24,954 nt of DNA, from the NCBI GenBank assembly GCA_003446335.1, contig DMAZ01000216.1, positions 1 through 24,954 on the forward strand. Direction: 5' to 3'. This DNA comes from Lachnospiraceae bacterium (GTDB lineage Bacteria; Bacillota_A; Clostridia; Lachnospirales; Lachnospiraceae). Made by a program: the position numbers and the translations under genes. Positions 16,539-23,849 of the stretch are shown here, in pieces (position 1 is the stretch's first letter; every line of letters begins with the position of its first letter). The notes beneath the pieces were generated by a model. That model saw only the letters and a list, made by a program, of their open reading frames with translations, did no database searches and was not told the DNA's origin.

Positions 16539-18437
16539 TTATTCATCTGTATCAGGCATTTCTGATATATCGATCACATTCATCTCCACCATTTCATCCT
16601 GCTTCGGCAGATACTGCCTCGACAGTTCCTTCTCTACATGATATCTGTTCTTTTCACTGACATCTGCAAGATATTTGTAGTTGGGATGGCGGGTAATATC
16701 GTACTTATCAGAAAAGAAAGGCCGGACTCCGCGGACCTGAAGGATGCATTTGCCTCCGTCCATGACAGACAGCTCATCCTCTGTCATCAGCGGTTTACCG
16801 GTCTTCTGATAATTGAGTCCGAATGATTTCTGGTTGCTTCTTGTTTCCGACGTGTTGTACAGGTCTATCGTTTCTTTTCCCAGAACCTCACTCATCTCTT
16901 TCAGTGTCGTCTTTTCCTTGCCGCCCAGGAATAGTGTCGTATCGCAGTTGCCTATTATTGTATCGGCGGCATCCTTATACATAGTTTTAAGCTGGCTCTG
17001 TGACTGAAGGATGATGGAGGCGGATATTTCACGGCTTCGGATCGTTGCGATCAGTTTGTCGAACTGCGGAATTTGTCCGATATTGGCGAACTCATCACAA
17101 ATAACCCTGACATGAACCGGAAGCCTTCCCCCGTATTTATCATCCGCCTTGTCACAAAGCAGGTTAAACAGCTGTGACTGAAGCATGGCAATCACGAAAT
17201 TAAACGTTGTATCCGTGTCGGACATGATTAAAAAAAGTGCTGTCTTCCTGTCACCGATCGTATCGAGCTCCATCTCATCATAGGACATGAGCTCTCGAAG
17301 CTCCGCAATGTCGAACGGAGCAAGCCTCGCTCCGCAGGAGATCAGGATGCTTTTAGCGGTCTTTCCGGCAGCAAGTTTGTACTTTTTATACTGCCTTACT
17401 GCAAAATGTTCCGGCTCCCTTCCTTCCAGCTCATCAAAGAGCATGTCCACCGGGTTCTTGTAAGTCTCATCATCCTCGCGTGTCTCGCTCTCATTCAGGA
17501 GATCGAGAAGGGTGATCAGGTTCTTTTCTTCCGGAAAACCTTCATAGTAAATAAAGGCAATAAGCGCTGTATAGAGCAGCTTTTCCGCTTTCACCCAGAA
17601 ATCCTCGGTCGCTTTCTCACCCTCACCCTTTGTATTTGCGATTATAGTTGTCACCAGTTTCAGTATATCCTTCTCTGAATGGATATACTCAAAAGGATTA
17701 TAATGAAGGCTTTTCGAAAAATTGATTGTGTTCAGAACTTTTATCACATAGGGTTCGCGAATCACCTTTCCACTGCTGTCCCTCATGATTTTTCCATTCT
17801 TATTACGCTTCGGCGGTCCTTTGGAAAGCAGTTTTCCGACTTCCTCTATAAGCGTGCCTTTCGGATCCGTAATTACCATAGAACAGTTCATCTGCATCAC
17901 GGAAGGTTTCACAAAGAACCTTGTCTTGCCGGAACCGGAACCACCGATAACAAGAATGTTCTTGTTCCTTGCGTATTTCGGCTGCTTCGGTCTGCTCTCC
18001 ATCGTTATGGATTCCGTCGCTGTCAGCGGAATATTCATCCACGGATCGTCAGACATAAACGGCAGGATGTCTTCACGAGTCCCCCACCTTGCCGAGCCAT
18101 ACTCAACGCCTTTCCGCAGCTTCTTTGCGTCTGCCTTCTTCTGGAGAACCAGTAGTTTAAATACTATAACAGCCGCCATGCCTGTGAGAATATCTCTTCC
18201 ATTAAAACTCGGCACGAGGGATGAGATAATCAGATTGGAATTCTGCATCACAGCAAGTATTCTCTCTCCAATATTTCCCCCATCCGAAATTCTGTACAGA
18301 AAGCATGTCCTGTCTGCAAATATAAAAACGAATGCAAATGGGATGTTCATAATCAGACTCTTCCGGAACCTCTCTGTTCCGATCTGGCTTTTAAACTGCT
18401 TAAGGACCTTACCTTCTTTCAATTCTTTCCAATTCAT
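16539..18437 (-). CDS. Type IV coupling protein, VirD4/TraG/PcfC family
   Basis: 632 residues. Couples the relaxase-DNA complex to the secretion channel as a membrane-bound hexameric ATPase. Two N-terminal membrane segments (about 28-43 and 62-97) precede the soluble ATPase domain with Walker A GGSGSGKT (165-172) and Walker B ICDEFANIGQ (Asp448-Glu449); the family motif ITDPKGTL follows Walker A. The ATG overlaps the pcfB stop (ATGA), showing tight coupling. The C-terminal end is acidic. All core motifs are intact. Length and arrangement agree with PcfC-like proteins of Gram-positive elements. Confidence 0.95.
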   Translation of the reverse strand: MNWKELKEGKVLKQFKSQIGTERFRKSLIMNIPFAFVFIFADRTCFLYRISDGGNIGERILAVMQNSNLIISSLVPSFNGRDILTGMAAVIVFKLLVLQKKADAKKLRKGVEYGSARWGTREDILPFMSDDPWMNIPLTATESITMESRPKQPKYARNKNILVIGGSGSGKTRFFVKPSVMQMNCSMVITDPKGTLIEEVGKLLSKGPPKRNKNGKIMRDSSGKVIREPYVIKVLNTINFSKSLHYNPFEYIHSEKDILKLVTTIIANTKGEGEKATEDFWVKAEKLLYTALIAFIYYEGFPEEKNLITLLDLLNESETREDDETYKNPVDMLFDELEGREPEHFAVRQYKKYKLAAGKTAKSILISCGARLAPFDIAELRELMSYDEMELDTIGDRKTALFLIMSDTDTTFNFVIAMLQSQLFNLLCDKADDKYGGRLPVHVRVICDEFANIGQIPQFDKLIATIRSREISASIILQSQSQLKTMYKDAADTIIGNCDTTLFLGGKEKTTLKEMSEVLGKETIDLYNTSETRSNQKSFGLNYQKTGKPLMTEDELSVMDGGKCILQVRGVRPFFSDKYDITRHPNYKYLADVSEKNRYHVEKELSRQYLPKQDEMVEMNVIDISEMPDTDE

Positions 18438-18940
18438 AGAGTCTGTTCCTGATGCTTGTGTTTCGTCCTGTTCTGGTCCTTGCTTGCTTTTATAACATCC
18501 CTGAACTTTACAAGCCTCTTGTGGATAGTAGGACGATTCGCCTTCTTTAACGCCTGCCCTGTGTATTCCCTGAACGCTGCTGTGATCGCATCCTCATCAC
18601 GCCCCTTAAAGAACACCATATAAACCGGCGGATCTTTTGTCTTATCTTTCTTTAGTGCATAATTGATCCCGTATTTCCGGGCAACCCTTTCGAAAGATTT
18701 GATATTCTCCGGTGTAATCTCGATATTCTTCATTCCGGCGTTCTGTTTTGCCAGCTCCCTGACTGAAATCTTTCCTGTAGGCGGCATTCTTTTTCTTGCA
18801 GCTGCCTGCTGTTTACGGATGCTCTTATTCTGATCAACCTTCTGCAGATACTTTTTCATCATCCAGGAAAGAATACTGGCAGTCATCTTCGCTCCTCTTA
18901 CATAGAAGGCTACGGTTTTGCTATTGACTTCATCGTTCAT
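18434..18940 (-). CDS. PcfB-family (DUF3801) conjugation accessory protein
   Basis: 168 residues from the ATG at 18940 (MNDEVNSKTV, as in PcfB relatives). A GTG at 18958 is in frame but has only a poorly spaced AGGAA, and an in-frame TAG lies at 18962-18964. The strong Shine-Dalgarno (18982-18986) is 41 bases from the ATG, separated by a 6-bp hairpin (18949-18976) that would bring the two close together. Features: SKTVAFYVRGAKMTASIL near the N-terminus, a basic middle (KKYLQKVDQNKSIRKQQAAARKRM), ISVRELAKQNAGMKNIEIT, and a C-terminal basic tail. In pCF10, PcfB works with the coupling protein PcfC in recruiting the relaxase; here its stop overlaps that gene by four bases. Confidence 0.85.
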   Translation of the reverse strand: MNDEVNSKTVAFYVRGAKMTASILSWMMKKYLQKVDQNKSIRKQQAAARKRMPPTGKISVRELAKQNAGMKNIEITPENIKSFERVARKYGINYALKKDKTKDPPVYMVFFKGRDEDAITAAFREYTGQALKKANRPTIHKRLVKFRDVIKASKDQNRTKHKHQEQTL

Positions 18941-18948
18941 ACTATTCT

Positions 18949-18976
18949 GCCGGAGCACTTCCTATTGAATTCCGGC
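18949..18976 (-). promoter_or_regulatory. Hairpin between the Shine-Dalgarno and start codon of pcfB
   Basis: GCCGGA (18976-18971) and TCCGGC (18954-18949) on the minus strand can pair over six GC-rich base pairs with a 16-base loop. The only strong Shine-Dalgarno (GGAGG, 18986-18982) is upstream of it and the ATG (18940) downstream. Folding leaves 13 unpaired bases between them, close to workable spacing. A similar folded spacer is known for phage T4 gene 38. Confidence 0.45.
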
Positions 18977-19007
18977 CACACCCTCCTTTCTGCGACTGTC
19001 CGCTATA

Positions 19008-19769
19008 TCATTCTTCCTCGAATCCTCCATACAGAAGATCATTGAAGAATTTCTTACCTTTCGGAGTAATCAGCGTCTGTGACCTCATATGCCCGTTCAC
19101 ATGAAAATCTCGAACCTTGAACAGCCCGTCATTTTTCTTGAGTGCATATGGCAGGAGTGTTCCGGACGGGCTCCTGTACAGGAATCCGCCGCTCAGCAGA
19201 TACTTAACAAATGTCTTTTCCGGTATTTCAAGTTCTTTCGCAGTAGTTCGAATGTTGCTACAGTCACCTGATTTGACGAAAGTATCATAGTACTCCGCCT
19301 TTGGCTGCAAATCACAGACTTGTGCTTCCAACTGACGGCTCTTTGACTGTTCTGAAAGCAGGTTCTTTGCCAACAGAGTCAATATCTCCGGGTTTTTCTT
19401 TGCCAGATCAATCAGGCTTTCTTCTTTCTTTGCTGTGTAGCTTCCTGTCCGTCTGATTGTCGGGAGCACTTCTTCAAATACCCATCTTTCGAAATCCTCG
19501 GCTGCAGGAAGCTTGCTATGAACGATCAGGCGATATAGGTCTCCCTCTGTTATCAGTGAAAATGCCTGCATCCCGCCGTTCGTAAGGATGTCGCGTTTCG
19601 CGACCCCCTTGCAGTGCCTCGAAATAGCTGCCCTCGGATTGCGGTATCCCAAAGCCATCGCAACATCTACAGCAACAAATAATACGGCACCTCCATCAAC
19701 AATCGTCCTGATCTTTCCGAACCCGTCTTTTTTAAATACCTGTGCCGCCAATACTTCCGTATGTTCCAT
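19008..19769 (-). CDS. Phage-type antirepressor with BRO-N and KilAC domains
   Basis: 253 residues; ATG at 19769 with GGAG formed by the end of the preceding gene. Residues about 8-112 form a BRO-N domain (FVAVDVAMALGYRNPRAAISRHC, ITEGDLYRLIVHSKLPAAEDFERWVFEEVLPTIRRTGSY). Residues about 140-250 form a KilAC-type C-terminal domain (LEIPEKTFVKYLLSGGFLYR, SQTLITPKGKKFFNDLL). Such proteins bind DNA or repressors and lift repression in temperate phages. As one of the first genes of the transfer operon it may control the switch to conjugation. Three bases separate it from the upstream gene. Confidence 0.88.
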   Translation of the reverse strand: MEHTEVLAAQVFKKDGFGKIRTIVDGGAVLFVAVDVAMALGYRNPRAAISRHCKGVAKRDILTNGGMQAFSLITEGDLYRLIVHSKLPAAEDFERWVFEEVLPTIRRTGSYTAKKEESLIDLAKKNPEILTLLAKNLLSEQSKSRQLEAQVCDLQPKAEYYDTFVKSGDCSNIRTTAKELEIPEKTFVKYLLSGGFLYRSPSGTLLPYALKKNDGLFKVRDFHVNGHMRSQTLITPKGKKFFNDLLYGGFEEE

Positions 19770-19772
19770 AAT

Positions 19773-20165
19773 TCACTCCATCTGCCATTTGAAGAAAAAA
19801 TCCTCCATGTCCAGCTCAGTCAGGGTTTCATACAGGTTCCAGACAAGCCTTAAGAAGAATTCTCCGAAATAAAAAACGGAGAAGTCAGACTGCTCAAATG
19901 CCGCACCTGTGAGAAGATGGGGCGGAAGTACCATCCCATTGTTTTTCATGCATGCAAATGAACAATACAGTCCTTTCATGTGGTCGCCCAGATACATTGT
20001 AAGAAGTGTCTCCACTGCATCGGTAAGTTCCGCTTCATCATCATAAACAGCGATAAACTGACTCCAGAAGAAGTCTGCCTCGCAATCAGCAATATCGATG
20101 ACCTTTTTAAGGCACACATTGCCCTGACTGTCCATAAGATTTTCTCTCTCTAAAAATTTGTTCAT
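19773..20165 (-). CDS. Small acidic protein of unknown function, first gene of the transfer operon
   Basis: 130 residues, ATG at 20165 with GGAGG (20170-20174) upstream. It is rich in Asp/Glu and aromatic residues (FFWSQFIAVYDDEAE, FSVFYFGEFFLRLVWNLYETLTELDMEDFFF) and has no signal peptide or membrane helix. I do not recognise a family. Its ribosome binding site directly follows the terminator of the structured region at 20184-20610, so its expression depends on readthrough or on a promoter I cannot see. It may act with the antirepressor three bases downstream. Confidence 0.75.
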   Translation of the reverse strand: MNKFLERENLMDSQGNVCLKKVIDIADCEADFFWSQFIAVYDDEAELTDAVETLLTMYLGDHMKGLYCSFACMKNNGMVLPPHLLTGAAFEQSDFSVFYFGEFFLRLVWNLYETLTELDMEDFFFKWQME

Positions 20166-20177
20166 AGTTCCTCCAAG

Positions 20178-20207
20178 TAAAACAGGGAGGCAAAAAGCTG
20201 CCTCCCC
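20178..20207 (-). terminator. Intrinsic terminator at the end of the structured leader/RNA
   Basis: On the minus strand GGGAGGCA pairs with TGCCTCCC (8 perfect GC-rich pairs, 6-base loop), followed by TGTTTTA. Only a few bases later comes the GGAGG site of the 130-residue gene. Placement suggests either the end of a separate RNA or an attenuator that gates the transfer operon. Confidence 0.7.
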
Positions 20208-20610
20208 TTAATAAAAGTTGCTTCACCGGCAGCGCTGAAGGCCGCCGGTTTAGTATCAGTAAGATTTGTTTTGAACGTTTTGGGTTGTCTGTGTTCTCTC
20301 ACTTAAGGCACTATCGTTCACAGATAGTCCAGCATCGGAGGAATCATCCTCACAGCTGCGGTCCTGTTTCGGCAGGTTGCCGCACTACTTATCTGGCCGG
20401 GATAAGGTGGTATCATTATTGGCTTGCTCCCCCTTGCGGGATCATCGCCTGCGCGAGCCGGAAGTATAGTCAGAATCGGATAGATACACCCTGACCGCCG
20501 GAAAGCCTTGTTGCCGTTAAGCGTCAGCTCATGAAATTGTCAAAGAACACGAAAGCTACTTGATGCCTTCATGTTCTTACCGATGAGAGAGGCCTTTTCC
20601 GTCGGCAAAT
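20184..20610 (-). ncRNA. Candidate large structured RNA (class unknown) upstream of the transfer operon
   Basis: The 496 bases between 20166 and 20661 hold no credible gene but fold readily on the minus strand. Hairpins, in order: 14-bp stem at 20578-20543 (AAGAACA/TGTTCTT extended inward, two G-U, 8-base loop); CTGAC/GTCAG pairing with two competing CTGAC partners; TCCC-GCAA-GGGG with a GNRA loop enclosed by GCTC/GAGC; CTTATC/GATAAG; GCGG/CCGC enclosing CCTG/CAGG; GAGGA/TCCTC enclosed by AGC/GCT; CTATC/GATAG; a 9-bp stem ACCGGCGGC/GCTGCCGGT; then the terminator. A mutually exclusive pairing CTTCA/TGAAG overlaps the last long stem. I do not recognise a group I or II intron, RNase P, tmRNA or common riboswitch. 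It could be a known large RNA class I cannot name, an attenuating leader, or a trans-acting RNA. The 5' end is unknown; a perfect TTGACA at 20545-20540 has only a poor -10 match. Confidence 0.6.
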
Positions 20611-20612
20611 AC

Positions 20613-20628
20613 AAAAATAATTATTTTT
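20613..20628. other. AT-only 16-base palindrome before the structured RNA
   Basis: AAAAATAATTATTTTT is a perfect palindrome just upstream of the structured region. Between it and the membrane protein stop is a GCAGTAT/ATACTGC hairpin (20641-20661) without a following T-tract. The AT-rich stretch is a likely place for a promoter of the RNA, but I see no clear -35/-10 pair. Confidence 0.35.
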
Positions 20629-20661
20629 TCATAATCTTTGCAGTATTCCTTGCATACTGCT

Positions 20662-20985
20662 CTATGATAAAAATCCTGCCAATCCCTTTATCGGACAGGA
20701 TATGAAATAATATACAGCTTTTATTACAGTCCAAACCGCTATGAATCCTCCGAAGAGCCCACACATAATGAACTGTATCGCGATTATACCCAGACTCATT
20801 GTTACATCCATATTCACCGGAATAATTCCAACGAAAAAATGCACCAAACCAAATGGTATCCCCACTATCATCCACAGCCGGAACCAGTCGATCTGACCGT
20901 CAATTAAGTAGATGCTCTTGAAGAAATAAAGCAGAAACGCAAGAAACGCAATCGGTAAAACACCCTTAAAAACCCAGTCCTTCAT
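20662..20985 (-). CDS. Small multi-helix membrane protein, unknown function
   Basis: 107 residues from the ATG at 20985, preceded by GTGAGG; a GTG start at 21000 is possible but less well placed. It has three to four hydrophobic helices (GVLPIAFLAFLLYFF, MIVGIPFGLVHFFVGII, IIAIQFIMCGLFGGFIAVWTVI) with short polar loops and no known motif. It follows the HTH gene after a 56-base gap containing the palindrome at 21019-21041. It is probably in the inner membrane. It might serve in entry exclusion or as a holin-like or accessory protein, but nothing in the sequence decides this. Confidence 0.7.
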   Translation of the reverse strand: MKDWVFKGVLPIAFLAFLLYFFKSIYLIDGQIDWFRLWMIVGIPFGLVHFFVGIIPVNMDVTMSLGIIAIQFIMCGLFGGFIAVWTVIKAVYYFISCPIKGLAGFLS

Positions 20986-21018
20986 ATTACCAGTCCTCAC
21001 TTTCTATTTTGACATCAA

Positions 21019-21041
21019 CCTCACGACAAATTGTCGCGAGG
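21019..21041. promoter_or_regulatory. Palindrome copy 2 (candidate parS or regulator site), intergenic
   Basis: The core CGACAAATTGTCG with CCTC and GAGG arms begins directly after the stop codon of the HTH gene and precedes the membrane protein gene. It is the exact reverse complement of the copy at 11415-11437. As an RNA it would make an 11-bp hairpin, but no T-tract follows, so a protein-binding DNA site is more likely than a terminator. Confidence 0.6.
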
Positions 21042-21779
21042 TCACACCCGATCTATTCTCATAATTTCATCCGACAGGCATATCACATCCGGATGACTAA
21101 TCAGCACCTGTTCAATACGTGATCTCTTTTCCCTGTCACAGACAAATTCCAAAGGTTCGATTCCCGTCCCGGTCATTCTCACATGGTATACAGAAAATTT
21201 CTCTTCATCCTGAAAAAACTCTATCTTCTGATAATCTTCTATGATCTTATATCTGTTCGGAAGGCCGCTAAGACGGTTGTGCCAGCTATAAACAGCGCTT
21301 TTGTACCCACGTTCTACAGGTTCTGCCAATGAAGGAATCCTCCATTCTTTTCCAACCTTGACCGCACTTCTGATTTTTCCCCGTCTGATTCTGGTCACTG
21401 CCGCCACATGGGTTATGTCATATAGTTCGGCATATTCTTCGACTTTTAGCAATTCCGCCTTGCAGGATATCATCTCATATTGCTCATCTATCTTTTCTTT
21501 TTCACGTATTCCTAACTTTTTCGGAAGCACATACTCCAAATATAGGTATATTCCACTGCCCCGAACCACTATCGAATATCTCCATCCACCATTATCCAAC
21601 GGAAATATCCTTCGTTCCTCTACTGCTTTTCGGAAGCGGCTAAATTCCTTCAAAAGGACCTTTGCGTAATCTGTCCCCTTCGAATTGTCCGCAGGAAATA
21701 CTTCCTCCGTTTTTTTGTCAATCGCCTCAAGGATCTGCACTTTACAGATTATCCACTTCGTTCCTACTGTATCCGTCAT
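21042..21779 (-). CDS. Helix-turn-helix (excisionase-like) DNA-binding protein, unknown function
   Basis: 245 residues; ATG at 21779 with GGGAG about 10 bases upstream. The centre (about 112-152) reads LKVEEYAELYDITHVAAVTRIRRGKIRSAVKVGKEWRIP, an excisionase/MerR-type winged HTH in which a helix-turn-helix is followed by the V-K-V-G-K-E-W-R-I-P wing. The N-terminal half (1-110) contains WRYSIVVRGSGIYLYLEYVLP. The C-terminal part (160-245) has no recognised motif. It probably binds DNA, perhaps to regulate the maintenance genes or the nearby palindrome. It lies 70 bases downstream of repA and is likely co-transcribed. It is longer than classic excisionases (60-110 residues), so that function is not certain. 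Confidence 0.8.
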   Translation of the reverse strand: MTDTVGTKWIICKVQILEAIDKKTEEVFPADNSKGTDYAKVLLKEFSRFRKAVEERRIFPLDNGGWRYSIVVRGSGIYLYLEYVLPKKLGIREKEKIDEQYEMISCKAELLKVEEYAELYDITHVAAVTRIRRGKIRSAVKVGKEWRIPSLAEPVERGYKSAVYSWHNRLSGLPNRYKIIEDYQKIEFFQDEEKFSVYHVRMTGTGIEPLEFVCDREKRSRIEQVLISHPDVICLSDEIMRIDRV

Positions 21780-21849
21780 TTATCCACATCTCCCTTCCCA
21801 TTTTTATCAGTGTGCGCATTCTGATCTTATCCGAGACACCAGACCGCAC

Positions 21850-22956
21850 TTACCCGTCATTGCCGTACATATCATGATTTATTTCCGCCGAATAATAGTG
21901 ATTCATCGTTGAAGGTGCATTAAAAAGTGTCGCCAGCATGTACTGACGTATGTTTCTCACCTTTGTTGTATTTTTATCCAGACACTCGAAAACATACTGG
22001 ATATGAAATAGATCCAGCTTCAAAAGCCGGTTCTTGACTATGTCGGCAGATATAGGTTCACCACCGACTATAATCCTCTTTTTTCCGCTACAGACAGTAT
22101 CAACCATCAGGTTCAATATTTCAGCAGCACGGTCCTGGCCGTATTCTGAGCACAGGACATCAAAGCCTATGTTCTCCCTGATAAGTTCTTCATAGGCGTC
22201 TCTGATATCCATCTCTTCCGCATCCATCTCCCGTCCGGGGATAGATGGATTGAATTCAGTCTCACTGTTTTCAGTATTACTGGTATCAGTATAATTACAG
22301 TTTGATTTTCGAACTCCTTGATGTTCGCTTTTCATACTTCTTGAAGTTTGATTTTCATACTTCTTGAAATTTGATTTTCGAACTTCTTGAAATTCGCTTT
22401 TCATACTTCTTGAAATTTGATTTTCATACTTATGGAAGTCATCCTCAGTTTCGGGATTTTTCTCTAATGAATTCCTCTCGTCTTCACTACCAGTCACGTC
22501 TAAATCTGTGTCTGTCTCACCTATTTCACAATCCTGGATGACATCTGACTTATTCAGACTTTTATCAGTTGGAAGCTCCGGCTCATCCTGAAGAATGAAA
22601 TTCTTTACGTATATAGTGTTTGCTTTGCCAAATCCAATACGTTTTTTCTCAATTAGCCCAATCCCTTTTTCCTGGTCGAGTTCTTGCATGAGCTTCACTG
22701 CTTTCTGCTGATGGCATCCCATATACTCCTTGACATCATCTATCGAAAAGATGATATACACTTTCCCCTCTTCATCAAACCAACGGTTCTTAATCGAAAG
22801 GGACATGCGGTCAAGCATCAGCCCATACAGAACTTTCGCTTCGCATGACAGTTTCTTAAAGTACGCACTTGTAAATAAAACCTTCGGTATCCTGTAAAAA
22901 CTATAAGCTTCCGCCTGCGTACCGTAGAAATAATCAAATTTTGCGGTCTGTCTCAT
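21850..22956 (-). CDS. repA: Replication initiator, RepA_N type with DUF6017 C-terminal domain
   Basis: 368 residues; ATG at 22956 with GAGGAGG upstream. Residues about 8-120 match the RepA_N domain (FYRIPKVLFTSAYFKKLSCEAKVLYGLMLDRMSLS, GKVYIIFSIDDVKEYMGCHQQKAVKLMQEL, a winged-helix fold). Residues 176-221 are two 23-residue repeats encoded by six 23-nt DNA repeats. The C-terminal part (about 240-350) contains IIVGGEPISADIVKNRLLKLDLFHIQYVFECL, typical of DUF6017. RepA_N initiators of Gram-positive plasmids start theta replication from an origin inside their own gene, so the repeats fit an origin. It lies 16 bases after parB. It gives the element autonomous or transient plasmid replication. 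Confidence 0.9.
   Translation of the reverse strand: MRQTAKFDYFYGTQAEAYSFYRIPKVLFTSAYFKKLSCEAKVLYGLMLDRMSLSIKNRWFDEEGKVYIIFSIDDVKEYMGCHQQKAVKLMQELDQEKGIGLIEKKRIGFGKANTIYVKNFILQDEPELPTDKSLNKSDVIQDCEIGETDTDLDVTGSEDERNSLEKNPETEDDFHKYENQISRSMKSEFQEVRKSNFKKYENQTSRSMKSEHQGVRKSNCNYTDTSNTENSETEFNPSIPGREMDAEEMDIRDAYEELIRENIGFDVLCSEYGQDRAAEILNLMVDTVCSGKKRIIVGGEPISADIVKNRLLKLDLFHIQYVFECLDKNTTKVRNIRQYMLATLFNAPSTMNHYYSAEINHDMYGNDG
22294..22431 (-). repeat. oriV: Six 23-nt direct repeats inside repA (candidate replication-origin iterons)
   Basis: Six contiguous 23-base units fill exactly 138 bases, on the minus strand resembling AAGTATGAAAA-TCAAATTTCAAG. They occur as a triplet pattern A-B-C-A-B-C (ATGAAAATC, ATGAAAAGC, TTCGAAAATC). 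Because 23 is not divisible by three, each unit is read in a different frame, and only three units (69 nt) give a repeated 23-residue peptide. Conservation of the DNA unit across frames argues for a binding site rather than protein repeats. Position in the centre of a RepA_N gene is where such plasmids carry their origin. Confidence 0.7.
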
Positions 22957-22972
22957 AGCCTTCCTCCTCTAA

Positions 22973-23848
22973 CTATTCTTCCTGCTCTTCCCTCCATCGA
23001 TCAAGCAGCATATAAATCGTTTCCTCGATTTCTTTACTGGAAATATCCGGTGGGAAATACTTGTCAAGCGTATTGCCTTTTAATGTTATCTTTCTATTTG
23101 TCTTTACTCTTCCGAGGATAAGAACCTTAACCATATCCTTCGTCAGTACTTTATCCTCACTCCTGCCACGGATCTGCTCAGCACATTTACCGTTCGGCAT
23201 CTTATGGAATAACTTGATGGCGTCTGACACCCATTTCTGTTCCTCATTGCTGATGAAGCTGAGCGCATAACCGGCCTGCAATGTCATCGATCCCTCATCG
23301 ACATAAGCCAGGAGTTCCGGCAATAGATAAGTAAGCCGGATATACCGCTGAACTTTCCTCGCATTATCACCGTATTTCAATCCGATCTCTTCCGGTGAAG
23401 GATTCCCCTTTTTTCCGGGATGCCTGAGCCGGTCCCATTGCATCCTATATGCGTATGCCTTTTCGCTCGGCAGTATATTAGTTCTCTGAATATTGCTGTA
23501 AACCATGACATCCACAGCGTCTTCATCCGACAGTTCCTGAATAAATACCGGAATTTTGAATAATCCCGCAAGCTTCGCCGCATGTTTCCTTCTGTGCCCG
23601 GATATCACTTCATATCCCCCTTCCGGTCTTGGACGGACAATCGGCGGCGAGAGAACTCCTTTTTCTTTTATACTCATAACAAGTTCCTGCATATCTTCAT
23701 CATCCCTTACATGAAAAGGGTGGTCCTTGAAATCATGCAGTTCTTTTATATACACTTCCTGAGCGGAACCAGAGTCATTTGCTTCCGGAAATAATTCATC
23801 ATAGGACTTTAGCTTCAATGAAGAAGTGACTTTACTTTTTGACGGCAT
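22973..23848 (-). CDS. parB: ParB-family partition protein
   Basis: 291 residues; ATG at 23848, one base after the parA stop. The N-terminal ParB/Srx domain (about 30-130) has the arginine-rich box SGHRRKHAA (GHRR 84-87), which in the family binds CTP, and YSNIQRTNILPSEKAYAYR. A helix-turn-helix region follows (PSPEEIGLKYGDNARKVQRYIRLTYLLPELLAYVD), expected to read parS. The C-terminal 60 residues (LDKYFPPDISSKEIEETIYMLLDRW) probably dimerise. It loads on parS sites and partners with ParA in segregating the extrachromosomal form. The three palindromes at 11415, 21019 and 24442 are candidate targets. Confidence 0.93.
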   Translation of the reverse strand: MPSKSKVTSSLKLKSYDELFPEANDSGSAQEVYIKELHDFKDHPFHVRDDEDMQELVMSIKEKGVLSPPIVRPRPEGGYEVISGHRRKHAAKLAGLFKIPVFIQELSDEDAVDVMVYSNIQRTNILPSEKAYAYRMQWDRLRHPGKKGNPSPEEIGLKYGDNARKVQRYIRLTYLLPELLAYVDEGSMTLQAGYALSFISNEEQKWVSDAIKLFHKMPNGKCAEQIRGRSEDKVLTKDMVKVLILGRVKTNRKITLKGNTLDKYFPPDISSKEIEETIYMLLDRWREEQEE

Positions 23849-23849
23849 T

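Noticed and set aside
17785..18495. 236-codon plus-strand frame opposite the coupling protein gene
   Set aside because: Antisense to the intact VirD4-like gene with all ATPase motifs; no start signal or family resemblance.
20285..20494. 69-codon plus-strand frame in the gap at 20.2-20.6 kb
   Set aside because: No ribosome binding site and no protein-like pattern; the sequence is better explained by RNA stems on the other strand.
20184..20610. Group I or group II intron, RNase P or tmRNA as explanation of the structured region
   Set aside because: I find no domain V-like hairpin, intron-encoded protein, RNase P core or tag-peptide frame; flanking genes are not interrupted.
21019..21041. Intrinsic terminator after the HTH gene
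   Set aside because: The palindrome would fold, but no T-tract follows, and the same sequence occurs within two coding regions, so a DNA-binding site is a better explanation.
22294..22431. Short regularly repeated units resembling a CRISPR array
   Set aside because: The 23-nt units are directly contiguous without spacers and lie inside an intact repA coding frame; no cas genes are present.
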